From Oxalobacteraceae bacterium (GTDB lineage Bacteria; Pseudomonadota; Gammaproteobacteria; Burkholderiales; Burkholderiaceae_D): a stretch of 24,806 bases of DNA. Below, in pieces: positions 1-7,909 of this stretch. The notes below the pieces were generated by a model that saw only the letters and a program-made list of their open reading frames with translations, searched no databases and was not told the DNA's origin. Position 1 is the first letter of the stretch, and every line of letters begins with the position of its first letter. Where the stretch lies: NCBI GenBank assembly GCA_003537575.1, contig DPRS01000035.1:71732-96537 (forward strand), read 5' to 3'. A program made the translations under genes and the position numbers.

Positions 1-681
1 GCACGTTATACGCAAGATCGCCTTTTGGGCGAGGTGTGGAATCGCCCCGATCTCTCTCCGCGGGACCGCAGCATCATCACGGTTGCGGCGCTGATTGCGC
101 GAAATCAGACTGCTGAAATGCCGTTTTACTTTAATCTCGCGCTGGACAACGGTGTAAAGCCAAGCGAGCTGTCAGAAGTCATCACGCATTTGGCTTTTTA
201 CGCAGGCTGGGGAAACGCCATGTCGGCGGTCGCCGTGGCAAAGGAAGTTTTTGGCCATCGAAGGATCAAGTCAGACCAATTGCCTGCAGCGATGCCGAAG
301 CTCCTTCCGCTCGATGAGGCAAAGGAAGCACAACGGGCAGCAATGGTAGACAAGCAGTTCGGCACGGTTGCGCCGGGCGTCGTCCAATATACAACTAATG
401 TTCTTTTCCGTGATCTCTGGCTGCGTCCAGATCTTGCGCCGCGCGACCGCAGTTTGGTGACAGTCACTGCTTTGATTGCGGCCGGCCAAGTCGCCCAAAT
501 TCCATTTCACCTGAACCGGGCAATGGACAATGGCCTCACACAAGCGCAAGCATCAGAAGTGCTGTCACACTTGCCGTTTTATGTCGGCTGGCCGAACGTG
601 TTTTCTGCATTGCCGGTTGTAAAGGAAATATTCGAGAAGCGACCTCGCCAGTCTTCTTCACTTGATATGAAAACTAATTAA
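1..681 (+). CDS. Carboxymuconolactone decarboxylase-like protein, two tandem CMD domains (5' partial)
   Basis: The reading frame is open from the first base, so the true start lies upstream of the window; a TTG at 25 is in frame but is not a convincing start. The 226 visible residues hold two copies of the CMD/AhpD-like helical fold. Each has the pattern W-RPDL-PRDRS followed by T-ALIA and, about 40 residues later, E-SEV--HL-FY-GW (roughly residues 10-80 and 130-205). I see no AhpD-type CxxC redox pair, which favours the gamma-carboxymuconolactone decarboxylase branch or one of its many uncharacterised relatives. It is followed after 10 bases by the next gene, so the two probably share a transcript. 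Family placement is firm; the actual reaction is unknown. Confidence 0.85.
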   Translation, partial: ARYTQDRLLGEVWNRPDLSPRDRSIITVAALIARNQTAEMPFYFNLALDNGVKPSELSEVITHLAFYAGWGNAMSAVAVAKEVFGHRRIKSDQLPAAMPKLLPLDEAKEAQRAAMVDKQFGTVAPGVVQYTTNVLFRDLWLRPDLAPRDRSLVTVTALIAAGQVAQIPFHLNRAMDNGLTQAQASEVLSHLPFYVGWPNVFSALPVVKEIFEKRPRQSSSLDMKTN

Positions 682-691
682 GGAGTTAAGA

Positions 692-1168
692 ATGACGATA
701 TATCAGAACAAACCCATTAGGTCGCGAGCAATCTTTGGCGCATTACCCAACAACTTAGCTCAGAAATTTTTAGCTTTTACATTCCTGGCGTTGATGATTA
801 TTGGCTTTAACGTAGCTTTCGCTCAGGAACAGCAGATGATGGTGCGCATCTCGGAGATTCAAGTCGACCCAAATTGCCTCGAACAGTACAAGTCGATACT
901 CAATGAAGAAGCCGAAGCGTCGTTGAGATTAGAACCAGGCGTCATTGCAATTTTCCCGATGTATCAGAGAGAAAATGCTAACGAGTTCAGGATTCTCGAA
1001 ATGTATGCCAATCGGGAAGCGTACGAGTCGCATCTGAAGACGCCGCATTTTCAGAAATACAAATCCACAACACTCCACATGGTCAAGTCGCTAAAGCTGG
1101 TGGATATGCAAACGATCGACGCAAAGACGATGGCCAAGATGTTCAAAAAGATGAAAAGCCGTTCATGA
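692..1168 (+). CDS. Exported antibiotic biosynthesis monooxygenase (ABM)-domain protein
   Basis: A 158-residue protein. A hydrophobic segment at about residues 26-44 ends in A-F-A-Q, so it is probably exported or membrane-anchored despite an unusually long polar leader. The rest matches the small dimeric ABM/ferredoxin-like fold: a strand starting MVRISEIQVDP, then a helix, then FRILEMYANREAYESHLKTPHF, the typical E-Y-----A---H---PHF signature of putative quinol monooxygenases such as YgiN. A strong ribosome site (aaggag) lies 7-8 bases before the ATG. It follows the CMD gene closely and precedes a DUF1330-like gene, making a set of three small putative redox or detoxification proteins. ABM-fold proteins have diverse roles, so the substrate is open. 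Confidence 0.8.
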   Translation: MTIYQNKPIRSRAIFGALPNNLAQKFLAFTFLALMIIGFNVAFAQEQQMMVRISEIQVDPNCLEQYKSILNEEAEASLRLEPGVIAIFPMYQRENANEFRILEMYANREAYESHLKTPHFQKYKSTTLHMVKSLKLVDMQTIDAKTMAKMFKKMKSRS

Positions 1169-1275
1169 AATGGCCTAGCTTTTGGATGCGCTCCTATCGC
1201 GCTGGCGTTTAGACGCAAGCTCTGCCTCGATCCAAATGAATTCGATAAGCCTTTTGCATAACTGAAGAGAACCCT

Positions 1276-1668
1276 ATGAAACTCAAACACGTACCGATCG
1301 CGGTGTTTACCGCAGCTATTGGCGCCATAACAGTCACTGGTGCCGGCGCACAAACTCCAAGGACAAGTACTGCTCCGGCTTACTATATTTCCGAATTCGA
1401 GTTGACCGATCCGGAAGGAATCAAGCCCTATAGCGCACGCGTGGAATCAACCTTCAAGCCCTACGGCGGACGATACATTGTTCGTGGTGGAAAAATCGAC
1501 TCGCGTGAAGGTGACGCTCCAAAAGGACGCATCGTGGTGATTGCGTTCGATAGCATGGAAAAGGCACAAGCCTGGTATGACTCTGCGGCCTACCGAGAGA
1601 TTAAACCTATCCGTCTGAAGTCAACAAAATCACGGGTATTCATCGTGGAAGGTAAAGCGGACCAATAA
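1276..1668 (+). CDS. Exported DUF1330-like protein
   Basis: A 130-residue protein with a clear Sec signal peptide (KLKH, hydrophobic stretch, then A-G-A-Q near residue 26). The mature part has the DUF1330 layout: a strand Y-ISEFELTDPEG, a helix, PYGGRYIVRGG, then RIVVIAFDSMEKAQAWYDSAAYREI and a final strand. This is a ferredoxin-like dimeric alpha-beta barrel related to the ABM fold of the upstream gene. DUF1330 proteins are usually cytoplasmic, so the signal peptide is a little unusual. There is a gagag-type ribosome site just before the ATG. The 107-base gap from the ABM gene leaves room for a separate promoter, but all three genes run the same way. Function unknown. Confidence 0.8.
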   Translation: MKLKHVPIAVFTAAIGAITVTGAGAQTPRTSTAPAYYISEFELTDPEGIKPYSARVESTFKPYGGRYIVRGGKIDSREGDAPKGRIVVIAFDSMEKAQAWYDSAAYREIKPIRLKSTKSRVFIVEGKADQ

Positions 1669-1734
1669 TCGATGCAAATGGATATCGGTCATTTATGTCA
1701 GCGGGGTCATTCGTTACCAACTGGCTTTCTTTCA

Positions 1735-1759
1735 TTTCGCATTAGCCATTGATGCGAAA
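1735..1759. terminator. Hairpin after the DUF1330 gene, possible terminator
   Basis: An 8-bp perfect stem (tttcgcat / atgcgaaa) with a 9-base loop lies 66 bases after the DUF1330 stop codon and just before the IS. There is no good T run on the plus strand, so it is a weak terminator candidate. Confidence 0.3.
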
Positions 1760-1801
1760 GCGTGGCTACTTTCATGCGAATACGCAAAAATTGAACGTAT
1801 A

Positions 1802-1819
1802 ACTAACGGTAGTTTGTTA
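1802..1819 (+). repeat. Left terminal inverted repeat of the IS
   Basis: 18 bp, a perfect match to the reverse complement of 3220-3237. Confidence 0.95.
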
Positions 1820-1866
1820 GAAATGGCATGAATGATGCATATGGTTGTGGCAGGAGGTATGCTGCC

Positions 1867-3222
1867 ATGACCGCACGTCGATCTTGTCCTCCGGCACCGG
1901 GCCCGCTGGAAGACTATGCGCTGCAATTCGATTCCCTGTTTCACTCGCTTGCCCAGCGATATAACTTCCGAACCTATCTCGCCGGCCTGCTGGCGCCGCG
2001 CGATCGGGCCTAGACACTGACTGCGCTGGCCGGTGCCGAAACGCTGGTGCAAGCCCAGGCAGCACCCGTCCAGCAACTGCAATTGTTTCTCTGCGAATCG
2101 GCATGGGACGTTGAAACCGTCACGGCACGCACCTTGCAATTGCTCGGCGCCGATCCCTTGACTGCCTCTAACGCCGAAGGCGTGCTCGTCATCGACGACA
2201 CGGGCGATCGCAAGGATGGCTGCGCCACCGACCATGTCGCGCGCCAGTACCTTGGTTCGGTCGGTAAAATTGACAATGGCATTGTCGCCGTTACCACCTT
2301 GTGGGCGCATGAGCAGCGCTACTACCCATTGCACGTCAAGCCCTACACGCCGGAATGCCGCTTGGCTGGCGGCAAGCAAGATCCGGACTTCCACACCAAG
2401 CCGCAAATCGCGCTGGAGTTGGTCGAACGTGCACAGGCCGCCGGCATTGCTTTCAAGGCCATCGTGGCCGATTGCTTTTATGGCGACAACAACGCGCTCG
2501 AGGGCGCCTTTCGGCAGCGCCGCTTGCCGTACGTGTTGGCGCATCGCGGCACGATCGGGCGCGGCTGGGCACCTGTGGACGCAGCCCATTCGTTCGAGGA
2601 AGCGGCGCAAAAGGTGCCGCTGCGCGCCTGGCAACGCATCGAGCGCCGCTTTCGCGATGGGCATACGGAGCATTGGTGGGTGGCGGAATTGGCGTTGCCG
2701 GGCTACGGTCGCGGCACAGGCGTGCGCGCCATCTGCGCCACCACCGACCGCCGCACTTTGCCCGATCTGTCGACCTGGTATTTGACGACCAACCTGCCTG
2801 TCAGACAGGCGCCCTTGGCGGAAGTGGTGCGCCTGTACGGTTTGCGCAACTGGGTCGAGCAAAGCTACAAGCAGATGAAGGATGAACTGGGTTGGGCCGA
2901 CTTCATGGTCAGACGCGACCGCGCCATCTGTCGCCACTGGGCGCTGGTGTGCTGTGTCTTTGCCTTTTGCTGGTGGCGGGAAGCCAGCGAGGCGCGCATG
3001 CGCCAGGCGGCAGAGCCGGCGCGAAAAAAAATCCCGGTGCGGCCACCGATGCGGTGTTGCTGGCCACGCCTGCTGCGTGCGGTGCGGGCATGGCTGACGC
3101 CGACAGGGTGGCTCATGCGCTGCTGGCGCGCGTGCTCTGCCGAGCCCCCGCCGCCAGAGCTGACCGCTTTGCTGGAATTCCTCATCAAAAGCAACGGCTT
3201 CAACCTCTATCTCCGCATTTAA
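1867..3222 (+). pseudogene. IS701-family DDE transposase interrupted by an amber codon
   Basis: The best start is the ATG at 1867 behind a strong aggaggt (1852-1858). The frame reads 48 codons, meets TAG at 2011-2013, then continues in the same frame to the TAA at 3220-3222. The flanking residues (LLAPRDRA-stop-TLTALAGAE) match the well-known RDRNKTLTALAGAE stretch of these transposases, so the stop most simply replaces a Lys codon (AAG to TAG). Downstream, the DDE core is intact: VIDDTGDRKDG, then VADCFYGDNN, then LRNWVEQSYKQMKDELGW supplying the glutamate, and the C-terminus ends normally in NLYLRI. Internal starts such as ATG 2047 exist but would lose the N-terminus. Either a pseudogene or readable only by suppression. 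Confidence 0.88.
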
Positions 3223-3237
3223 CAAACTACCGTTAGT
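3220..3237 (-). repeat. Right terminal inverted repeat of the IS
   Basis: 18 bp; it includes the transposase stop codon. A perfect inverted match to 1802-1819. Confidence 0.95.
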
Positions 3238-3479
3238 GGATAGGGACGATGCTGCCGGATGAAACGTGTTGTCACGCTTAATGTGGTCAGCAAGAGAAGA
3301 CAAGACGCAGGCAGCGTTAATTCGCGCCACCGCTTTAATGTTGCGTTATCCACAGCCCCCATGATTTCACGTTCCTCCCCCGGACCCCGACCTGCTACTC
3401 GTCTCTCCGAGACAGGTAATTCAAAAGCGTAAAACCAACCCCAAGCCCTCGAATTTGAAAACTAAGGCCGGTGAATATA
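3238..3479. other. Non-coding scrap between IS and umuC remnant
   Basis: I see no gene here. It contains one perfect consensus DnaA box (ttatccaca, 3346-3354) and a short hairpin (gtctc-tcc-gagac). This stretch probably replaced the rest of umuC. Confidence 0.4.
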
Positions 3480-3620
3480 TCACTTACAAAACGATCCCCA
3501 CAGACCATTGTTCGACAGGACCACCACCGGCCGGTTTTCCAGGCGGGGGGCGAACACCCGTTCGCAGACATAGAAGTTGTTGCAGTCGACCAGGGCAAAG
3601 CGCCGGGAAGCGTGTGCCAT
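3480..3620 (-). pseudogene. umuC: Truncated umuC (DNA polymerase V catalytic subunit, N-terminal 38 residues)
   Basis: The ATG at 3620 begins MAHASRRFALVDCNNFYVCERVF, the conserved Y-family polymerase start including the first catalytic aspartate (D12) and the steric-gate region. Homology stops after VVVLSNN (base 3507), where intact proteins continue DGC-VARS. Eight unrelated residues and a stop follow. Over 90% of the roughly 420-residue protein is missing, and no other piece of it occurs in the window. It follows umuD with a 2-base gap, so it was the second gene of a normal umuDC operon. The break point at about 3507 marks a deletion or element junction. Confidence 0.85.
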
Positions 3621-3622
3621 GC

Positions 3623-4102
3623 TCACGCCGCCACCTTGCGCAGCACGCCGGTCACGACGCCCCAAATGCAGAGTTCATCGAGCCCGTTTAAGCGGATCGG
3701 TTGGTACGCCGGGTTTTCCGGACGCAGTTCGAGCAGGCCGTCGCGCTGGTACAGGCGCTTGATCGTGTATTCCTGGTTGACGACTGCAATCACGATATGC
3801 CGGTGCCGCGGCGCGATCGAGCGGTCCACCACCACCTTGTCGCCATCCAGAATGCCGGCCTCCTTCATGGAATCGCCAACTACCGTAAAAATAAAAGTCG
3901 ATGACCGATGCGGGATCAGGTAGTCATTCAGATCCAGCCCTTCTTCGGCATAGTCGGCGGCCGGCGAGGGGAATCCGGCAGGAATGCGTTGCCGGAATGA
4001 GCGCACCTGCCAGGGGACAGGCCATGCCGAAGCCGGCATGGGATCCTGAAATAGCGTGAGTTCAGGTGTTGTGACAACGGGAAAGGTGGACATTGTTCGC
4101 AT
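3623..4102 (-). CDS. umuD: UmuD-like SOS mutagenesis protein (S24 self-cleaving peptidase)
   Basis: A LexA-like S24 protein of 159 residues if it starts at ATG 4102, or 156 from ATG 4093; neither has a clear ribosome site. On the 156-residue numbering, the self-cleavage site is Ala39-Gly40 in PAGFPSPAADY. The nucleophile is Ser75 in VGDSMKEAG, and the general base is Lys112 in EYTIKRLY. RecA-stimulated cleavage would give UmuD', which normally joins UmuC to form the translesion polymerase V. Here umuC is broken, so UmuD has no local partner. It might serve a UmuC encoded elsewhere, or act as a regulator. A LexA-type operator lies 10 bases upstream. Confidence 0.9.
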   Translation of the reverse strand: MRTMSTFPVVTTPELTLFQDPMPASAWPVPWQVRSFRQRIPAGFPSPAADYAEEGLDLNDYLIPHRSSTFIFTVVGDSMKEAGILDGDKVVVDRSIAPRHRHIVIAVVNQEYTIKRLYQRDGLLELRPENPAYQPIRLNGLDELCIWGVVTGVLRKVAA

Positions 4103-4111
4103 GGTATTTGC

Positions 4112-4129
4112 ACTGCATATAAATGCAGT
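4112..4129 (-). promoter_or_regulatory. LexA (SOS) box of umuDC
   Basis: actgcatataaatgcagt is an 18-bp near-perfect dyad with the CTG-N10-CAG core of LexA operators. It is centred about 18 bases upstream of the umuD start. Position and symmetry fit direct SOS control. Confidence 0.8.
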
Positions 4130-4257
4130 AAAACATGCAATAATCAAGAGTAACTTTTGACGCGCATGCCAATCTTCCCTGTCCCTTTTGCAGGAAAGGA
4201 CGGTCAGGTTGTTTGACCGACATAATCTTGCGCGCCTGGAGTGAGGCAAGGAAACCC

Positions 4258-5400
4258 TTATGCGTCGCCGGCGGGATCGCTTTTACGTCGGTGCTGGCGC
4301 ATTTGTACACCGCCGAGATAGGCGGTGGAAGCACGCTTGCGTGAGTGGCCGGCCAGTTCGGCCACCTCTTGTCGCGCGCGCCGATCCAGCGTGGCGGGCG
4401 GTTTCGTCCCGCCGCGTACCGGCGCGGCGGCGCCCGTCAGGGTTTCAAACTGGTTGATCAGCACTTCATGGCGCAGTCCGTGCGCTGTTACGCCCAGCTG
4501 TTTTTTGGTGATGCCGAATTTCTCCATCACATAATCAAAGCGGCGCATCGCCTGTTTCAGTTCGTGCGCGGGATTGCCGATGTGGGCATCCTGGGTGGCG
4601 GCGACTTGTCTGGCATGTTCGATGGCGGCAAGGCGTTCCGGTGTGTCAAGTGCGATAAAGCGCTCGCGACCGCCCTTGCTGCCGTTCTTGATCCGGGCGT
4701 ACGTGTCTGCTTTCCTTTTCTGGGGAGAGAGTCCGGTTGCCTCGAAGGGCACCACACACTGATGGGGCCGGAACATGATCGCTTCCTTGCGGCGGATGCC
4801 CAAGGTGCGCATCAGCTTGAGCGCTGCGCCAATATGCTGGTCGTAGGCGCCGATTTTGTCGATCAGAGCATCGATGTCAATCCGGCGGGCGGCCCAGCTC
4901 TTGTCCTGTCCGGACGCTGCATGCCGCTCGAATTCATCGCGCGTTAACCCGTAGTGTTGCGGCTTTCTCACCAATCCATGCTTGCCCAGCCATTGGGCGA
5001 GTGCACGCAAAAAACTCAGGTAGGTCTGGATCGTTGCCGGTGCCAGTCCTTCCCGCTGCCAGAGGGTGACCATGGCTTGGATATGGCGCTGGCCCAGGTT
5101 GCGCGGATCGGGCAGGGTGGCAAAACCTGCCTTGTGCTTGAGGTCGCGATAAAAGCGCCGCAGGAAGTTGGCGCGTTCCTGGCGTGTCTTGAACGACACT
5201 TCCTTGTGGCGAGCAGCGTGCTGCTTGTTGAATAGATCGATCAGGATGGCAAGCACAACCAGCGGCGCCGTCTTGCCCGGCGGGTTGCGCGCCAGGATCT
5301 CGGCGGCGCTTAAGCCATTCCAATCCTGGCGGCGGCGCGGCTGATGGACGAGCGACATCGCCGCGCGCCGGGCGCGGCTAGGTTGCGTGTGAGTGGGCAT
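4258..5400 (-). CDS. Tyrosine recombinase (ICE/island-type integrase)
   Basis: The ATG at 5400 is chosen because a ggag site lies 7 bases before it; the frame stays open upstream, but that extension reads like non-coding sequence. The 380-residue protein has an N-terminal SAM-like core-binding region (about 45-145) and a C-terminal catalytic domain. All catalytic positions are visible: Arg204 in LGIRRKEA, a Lys in the KNGSKGG turn (238 or 242), His307-x-x-Arg310-His311 in AHGLRHE, Gly351-His352 and the nucleophile Tyr361 in STAYLG. It resembles the Integrase_1/phage_integr_N group common on integrative conjugative elements. It probably catalyses insertion and excision of the element that holds umuD, parM and the nuclease pair, though its own att site is not proven. 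Confidence 0.88.
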   Translation of the reverse strand: MPTHTQPSRARRAAMSLVHQPRRRQDWNGLSAAEILARNPPGKTAPLVVLAILIDLFNKQHAARHKEVSFKTRQERANFLRRFYRDLKHKAGFATLPDPRNLGQRHIQAMVTLWQREGLAPATIQTYLSFLRALAQWLGKHGLVRKPQHYGLTRDEFERHAASGQDKSWAARRIDIDALIDKIGAYDQHIGAALKLMRTLGIRRKEAIMFRPHQCVVPFEATGLSPQKRKADTYARIKNGSKGGRERFIALDTPERLAAIEHARQVAATQDAHIGNPAHELKQAMRRFDYVMEKFGITKKQLGVTAHGLRHEVLINQFETLTGAAAPVRGGTKPPATLDRRARQEVAELAGHSRKRASTAYLGGVQMRQHRRKSDPAGDA

Positions 5401-6539
5401 GAGGTTCTCCAATAGCGACCACCGGCAGCGCGGAAAGCCGACGGGTCCAGCAAACGGGGAATCGCAAGGATTGGCAGATGTAGCGGATTCCATCGCCATA
5501 CCTGTCACGCGGTCACAATCAAGCTGCAGCCCGCGGCCGCGAGCGGGGCTGCAGTTTCCCAATGCATTGCCGGCTTCCTGAAAAAGTGCAGAGGCCGGCT
5601 CGGTCGTCCTTAAAAATGGTGATGGTGATCCGTCCCGCTTGTGCATTTCTGCGCTGCGCGGGGGAAGTGATGCCGTCATGCCTCCAGGGCATATATCGTG
5701 CATCCACGCCGAGATCGCGTCTGGCGTGTGGTGGGATCCGTTCTTGGTAGTCGTCACGTTACCTGCATGGGACCGTCCCTCACCGAAAGTCCGGGGCGGT
5801 GTCAGGTGCATGCGCAAAAAACGCGCGGGGAGCCTATTCAGGCAAGCACAGCCGCGCGCCGCGAAAACCGCAGGCGCATTGGTTGACGACGGAGGATAGT
5901 CCGACATCGGGTGTCGGCAAGACCAGCTGCTCGGCGCCTAGCGCTATCCCGAAGATAGCCAGCAATAAAATGCTGATGGCCAGGAGTGACTGCGCTAAAG
6001 AAAAATGGACTATAAGGCACGACCTCGCGGGTCGCGCCACAACCGATTCAGCGATCGGCAGTCAGGGCGGGTCACGTCCGCAACGCCTTTTTGCGTCCCG
6101 CGATGGGAGCAGGGCAAGGAGCCTTCCGAGCAGGGATAGTGGACCGCAGATTCATCTCGGCGTCAATCAGCGCGGCGGCGTTTTCGGATGGCGTTGAAAA
6201 CGTCGCATGAGGGGCATTTATTCTTCGATTGCCGGCCGCGACGAGCCGACATGTGCCCTTGACAGGGGAAAAAGTGGCCTCTGGTTCCGGCTTCGGGTAC
6301 CCCAGTAAAAATCGCCCCTTGACGCCTCACTTTTCAGTGCGAGCCTGGTAGGACGTGTAATGGCATCGCGCCGCCACGCCGGTTCCTGGTCGTATTCCGG
6401 CCTTGCTGCAGCTACACCGTGGTCGTGGCAAGGCGCGACCTGATGCCGAAACATGGCAGCGAAGCAGTCGATTGTGCCTGGCCTGGCCAAGTCGATTCGC
6501 CGATGCTGGACTCATTCATTGACTGGAACGGAGGAATGT
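5401..6539. other. Long stretch without convincing genes between int and parM
   Basis: About 1.14 kb. Open frames exist on both strands, but none shows recognisable protein sequence or a good ribosome site. A strong GC-rich hairpin is at 5524-5554. Two ccctTGAC-like stretches near 6255 and 6316 could be -35 elements for parM, but I find no matching -10. Candidate contents are an integrase promoter, a parC-like centromere for ParM, an excisionase gene too short to recognise, or a transfer origin; none is proven. Confidence 0.5.
5524..5554. repeat. Inverted repeat (9-bp stem, 13-base loop)
   Basis: ctgcagccc pairs with gggctgcag around a GC-rich loop, in non-coding sequence 124 bases upstream of the integrase start. 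It could be a protein-binding or nicking-site structure. Confidence 0.55.
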
Positions 6540-7586
6540 ATGGAAACGATTGTCAGGGCGGTGGACGTTGGGTTCGGCAATACAAAATACGTGACAGGTG
6601 CCACTGGTGCGGACATCCGCTGCAGTGTTTTCCCGTCGGTGGCGTACCCGAGCGCCCGGGATTTGTCGGCTGTGCCGGCGGCGGAGCGCCGCAAAACTGT
6701 CGCCGTGCCGATCGACGGCTTGTTCTATGAAGTGGGGCCGGAAGTGAACCTGGCTGCGGACACCTTCCGGGCGACGCAGATGCATGACCGCTATACCGAG
6801 ACGCCCGAGTATCTAGCGCTCTTGCGTGGTGCATTGAACCAGATGAAGGTGCCTGCCATCGATTTGCTGGTGGTCGGCTTGCCAGTGGCCGCCTTCCTCG
6901 CGAAAAAAGCCGCGTTGGAAAAGGCCATGACGGGCAAACACGAGGTGGGCGGCGGCCAGACCGTGATGGTACGTAAGGCGCTTGCCGTCGCCCAGCCGCA
7001 AGGCGCGCTGGTTTACTATGCGTCGCTGCACGAGAAGCTCCAGACGATCGAGCACGAGCAAAGCCTGATCATCGACCCGGGTGCGCGCACGTTCGACTGG
7101 CTGGTTGCCAAAGGCATGCGTCTGGTGCAAAAGAAAAGCCATTCGATCAACCGCGGCATGTTCGACGTCCTGCAGGCCATTGCCACCGAGATCAGCGAGG
7201 ATATTGGCACGTCATACCGTGACTTCGATGCAATCGATGTGGCACTTCGTACCGGCAAGAGCCCGATGATTTACCAGAAGCCCTATGACATGACGCGCTT
7301 GATGCCGATTGCCCGCACGATCGCGCAACAGGCCGTGTCGTCCATGATGCAGTGGATCGAGGCTTCCTACAGTTTTCAAAACATAATCCTGGTTGGGGGC
7401 GGGGCATTCCTGTTCAAAAAAGCGGTGAAGGAGGCATTTCCCAAGCATAAGATCCATGAAATCAAGGATCCAATGTACGCCAACGTCAAGGGCTTTCAGA
7501 TCGCCGGGATGAATTACGCCAGCAGCACCCTGGAAAAAGAGGTCCGGTCTCATGGCGTCGGCACCACGGCAGGAGGCCCAGCATGA
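6540..7586 (+). CDS. parM: ParM/StbA-type actin-like ATPase, DNA segregation
   Basis: Start ATG 6540 sits 5 bases behind ggagg, giving 348 residues. The actin-fold nucleotide motifs are in order: phosphate-1 AVDVGFGNTKY (7-17), phosphate-2 IDPGARTFDWL (178-188) and the adenosine motif ILVGGGAFLF (283-292). Such proteins polymerise with ATP and push apart DNA carrying a centromere bound by a ParR adaptor. The closest-looking group is the ParM/StbA family found on low-copy plasmids and integrative elements. The next gene overlaps by 4 bases (ATGA), so the two are translationally coupled. On an integrated element, ParM would matter during the excised circular phase. Confidence 0.85.
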   Translation: METIVRAVDVGFGNTKYVTGATGADIRCSVFPSVAYPSARDLSAVPAAERRKTVAVPIDGLFYEVGPEVNLAADTFRATQMHDRYTETPEYLALLRGALNQMKVPAIDLLVVGLPVAAFLAKKAALEKAMTGKHEVGGGQTVMVRKALAVAQPQGALVYYASLHEKLQTIEHEQSLIIDPGARTFDWLVAKGMRLVQKKSHSINRGMFDVLQAIATEISEDIGTSYRDFDAIDVALRTGKSPMIYQKPYDMTRLMPIARTIAQQAVSSMMQWIEASYSFQNIILVGGGAFLFKKAVKEAFPKHKIHEIKDPMYANVKGFQIAGMNYASSTLEKEVRSHGVGTTAGGPA

Positions 7587-7861
7587 ATACCGGCACGGCG
7601 ATGGCGCCCGCGACGATCCGGCTGCTCTTCGAACTGGAGCGTGATGACAATCCACGTCTGTACGATGATTTGATCCGGTTCAAAAAAGGCACCAAGCGGG
7701 TGAACCGGTTGCGCACGCTGGCGCAGGAAGGATTGCTGGCGCAGCACTGGCCGATCGGATCGGCGGGGCAGTGGGTGGCGGCCAGGGAAGAGGTAACGGC
7801 TTTCGGTAAGGACGACGCCGCGATTACCAACCAGGTATTTGAGCAGCCGATTGTTGAATAG
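7583..7861 (+). CDS. Small ParM-coupled protein, possible ParR/StbB adaptor
   Basis: 92 residues, starting in the ATGA overlap with the parM stop. The sequence contains a basic helical stretch (LIRFKKGTKRVNRLRTLAQEGLLAQ) that could bind DNA, and a conserved-looking opening (RLLFELERDDNPRLYDDL). I cannot match it to a named ParR fold from sequence alone. Its size, charge pattern and coupling to an actin-like ATPase are what a ParR-type centromere-binding adaptor would show. The following gene begins 48 bases downstream with its own strong ribosome site. Confidence 0.6.
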   Translation: MNTGTAMAPATIRLLFELERDDNPRLYDDLIRFKKGTKRVNRLRTLAQEGLLAQHWPIGSAGQWVAAREEVTAFGKDDAAITNQVFEQPIVE

Positions 7862-7909
7862 CGGTGCCATGTCGCTGTTTCGCAAACGAAAACTGTCCAG
7901 GAGGCTCCC

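Larger units (their letters stand above)
1802..3237 (+). mobile_element. IS701-type insertion sequence, 1436 bp
   Basis: The element is bounded by perfect 18-bp terminal inverted repeats (actaacggtagtttgtta at 1802-1819 and its reverse complement at 3220-3237). It holds one transposase gene filling nearly its whole length, and the transposase stop codon lies inside the right repeat. The four flanking bases are tata on the left and ggat on the right, so no target duplication is visible; this could mean an old insertion, or a deletion or recombination next to it. It sits between the DUF1330 gene and the broken umuC gene. The transposase carries a nonsense codon, so this copy is probably not self-mobile. 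Confidence 0.9.

Noticed and set aside
1732..3330. A 532-codon open frame on the minus strand
   Set aside because: It lies antisense to the IS transposase, has a composition typical of shadow frames in GC-rich DNA, and runs past both IS ends.
3346..3354. Replication origin suggested by a perfect DnaA box
   Set aside because: There is only one box, no AT-rich unwinding region with iterons and no replication gene.
5401..5907. N-terminal extension of the integrase frame to 5907
   Set aside because: The extra 169 residues resemble no domain, and a good ribosome site supports ATG 5400.
5834..6040. Small minus-strand frame with a hydrophobic segment
   Set aside because: It has no ribosome site and no recognisable family, and the hydrophobic run could be chance; not strong enough to annotate.
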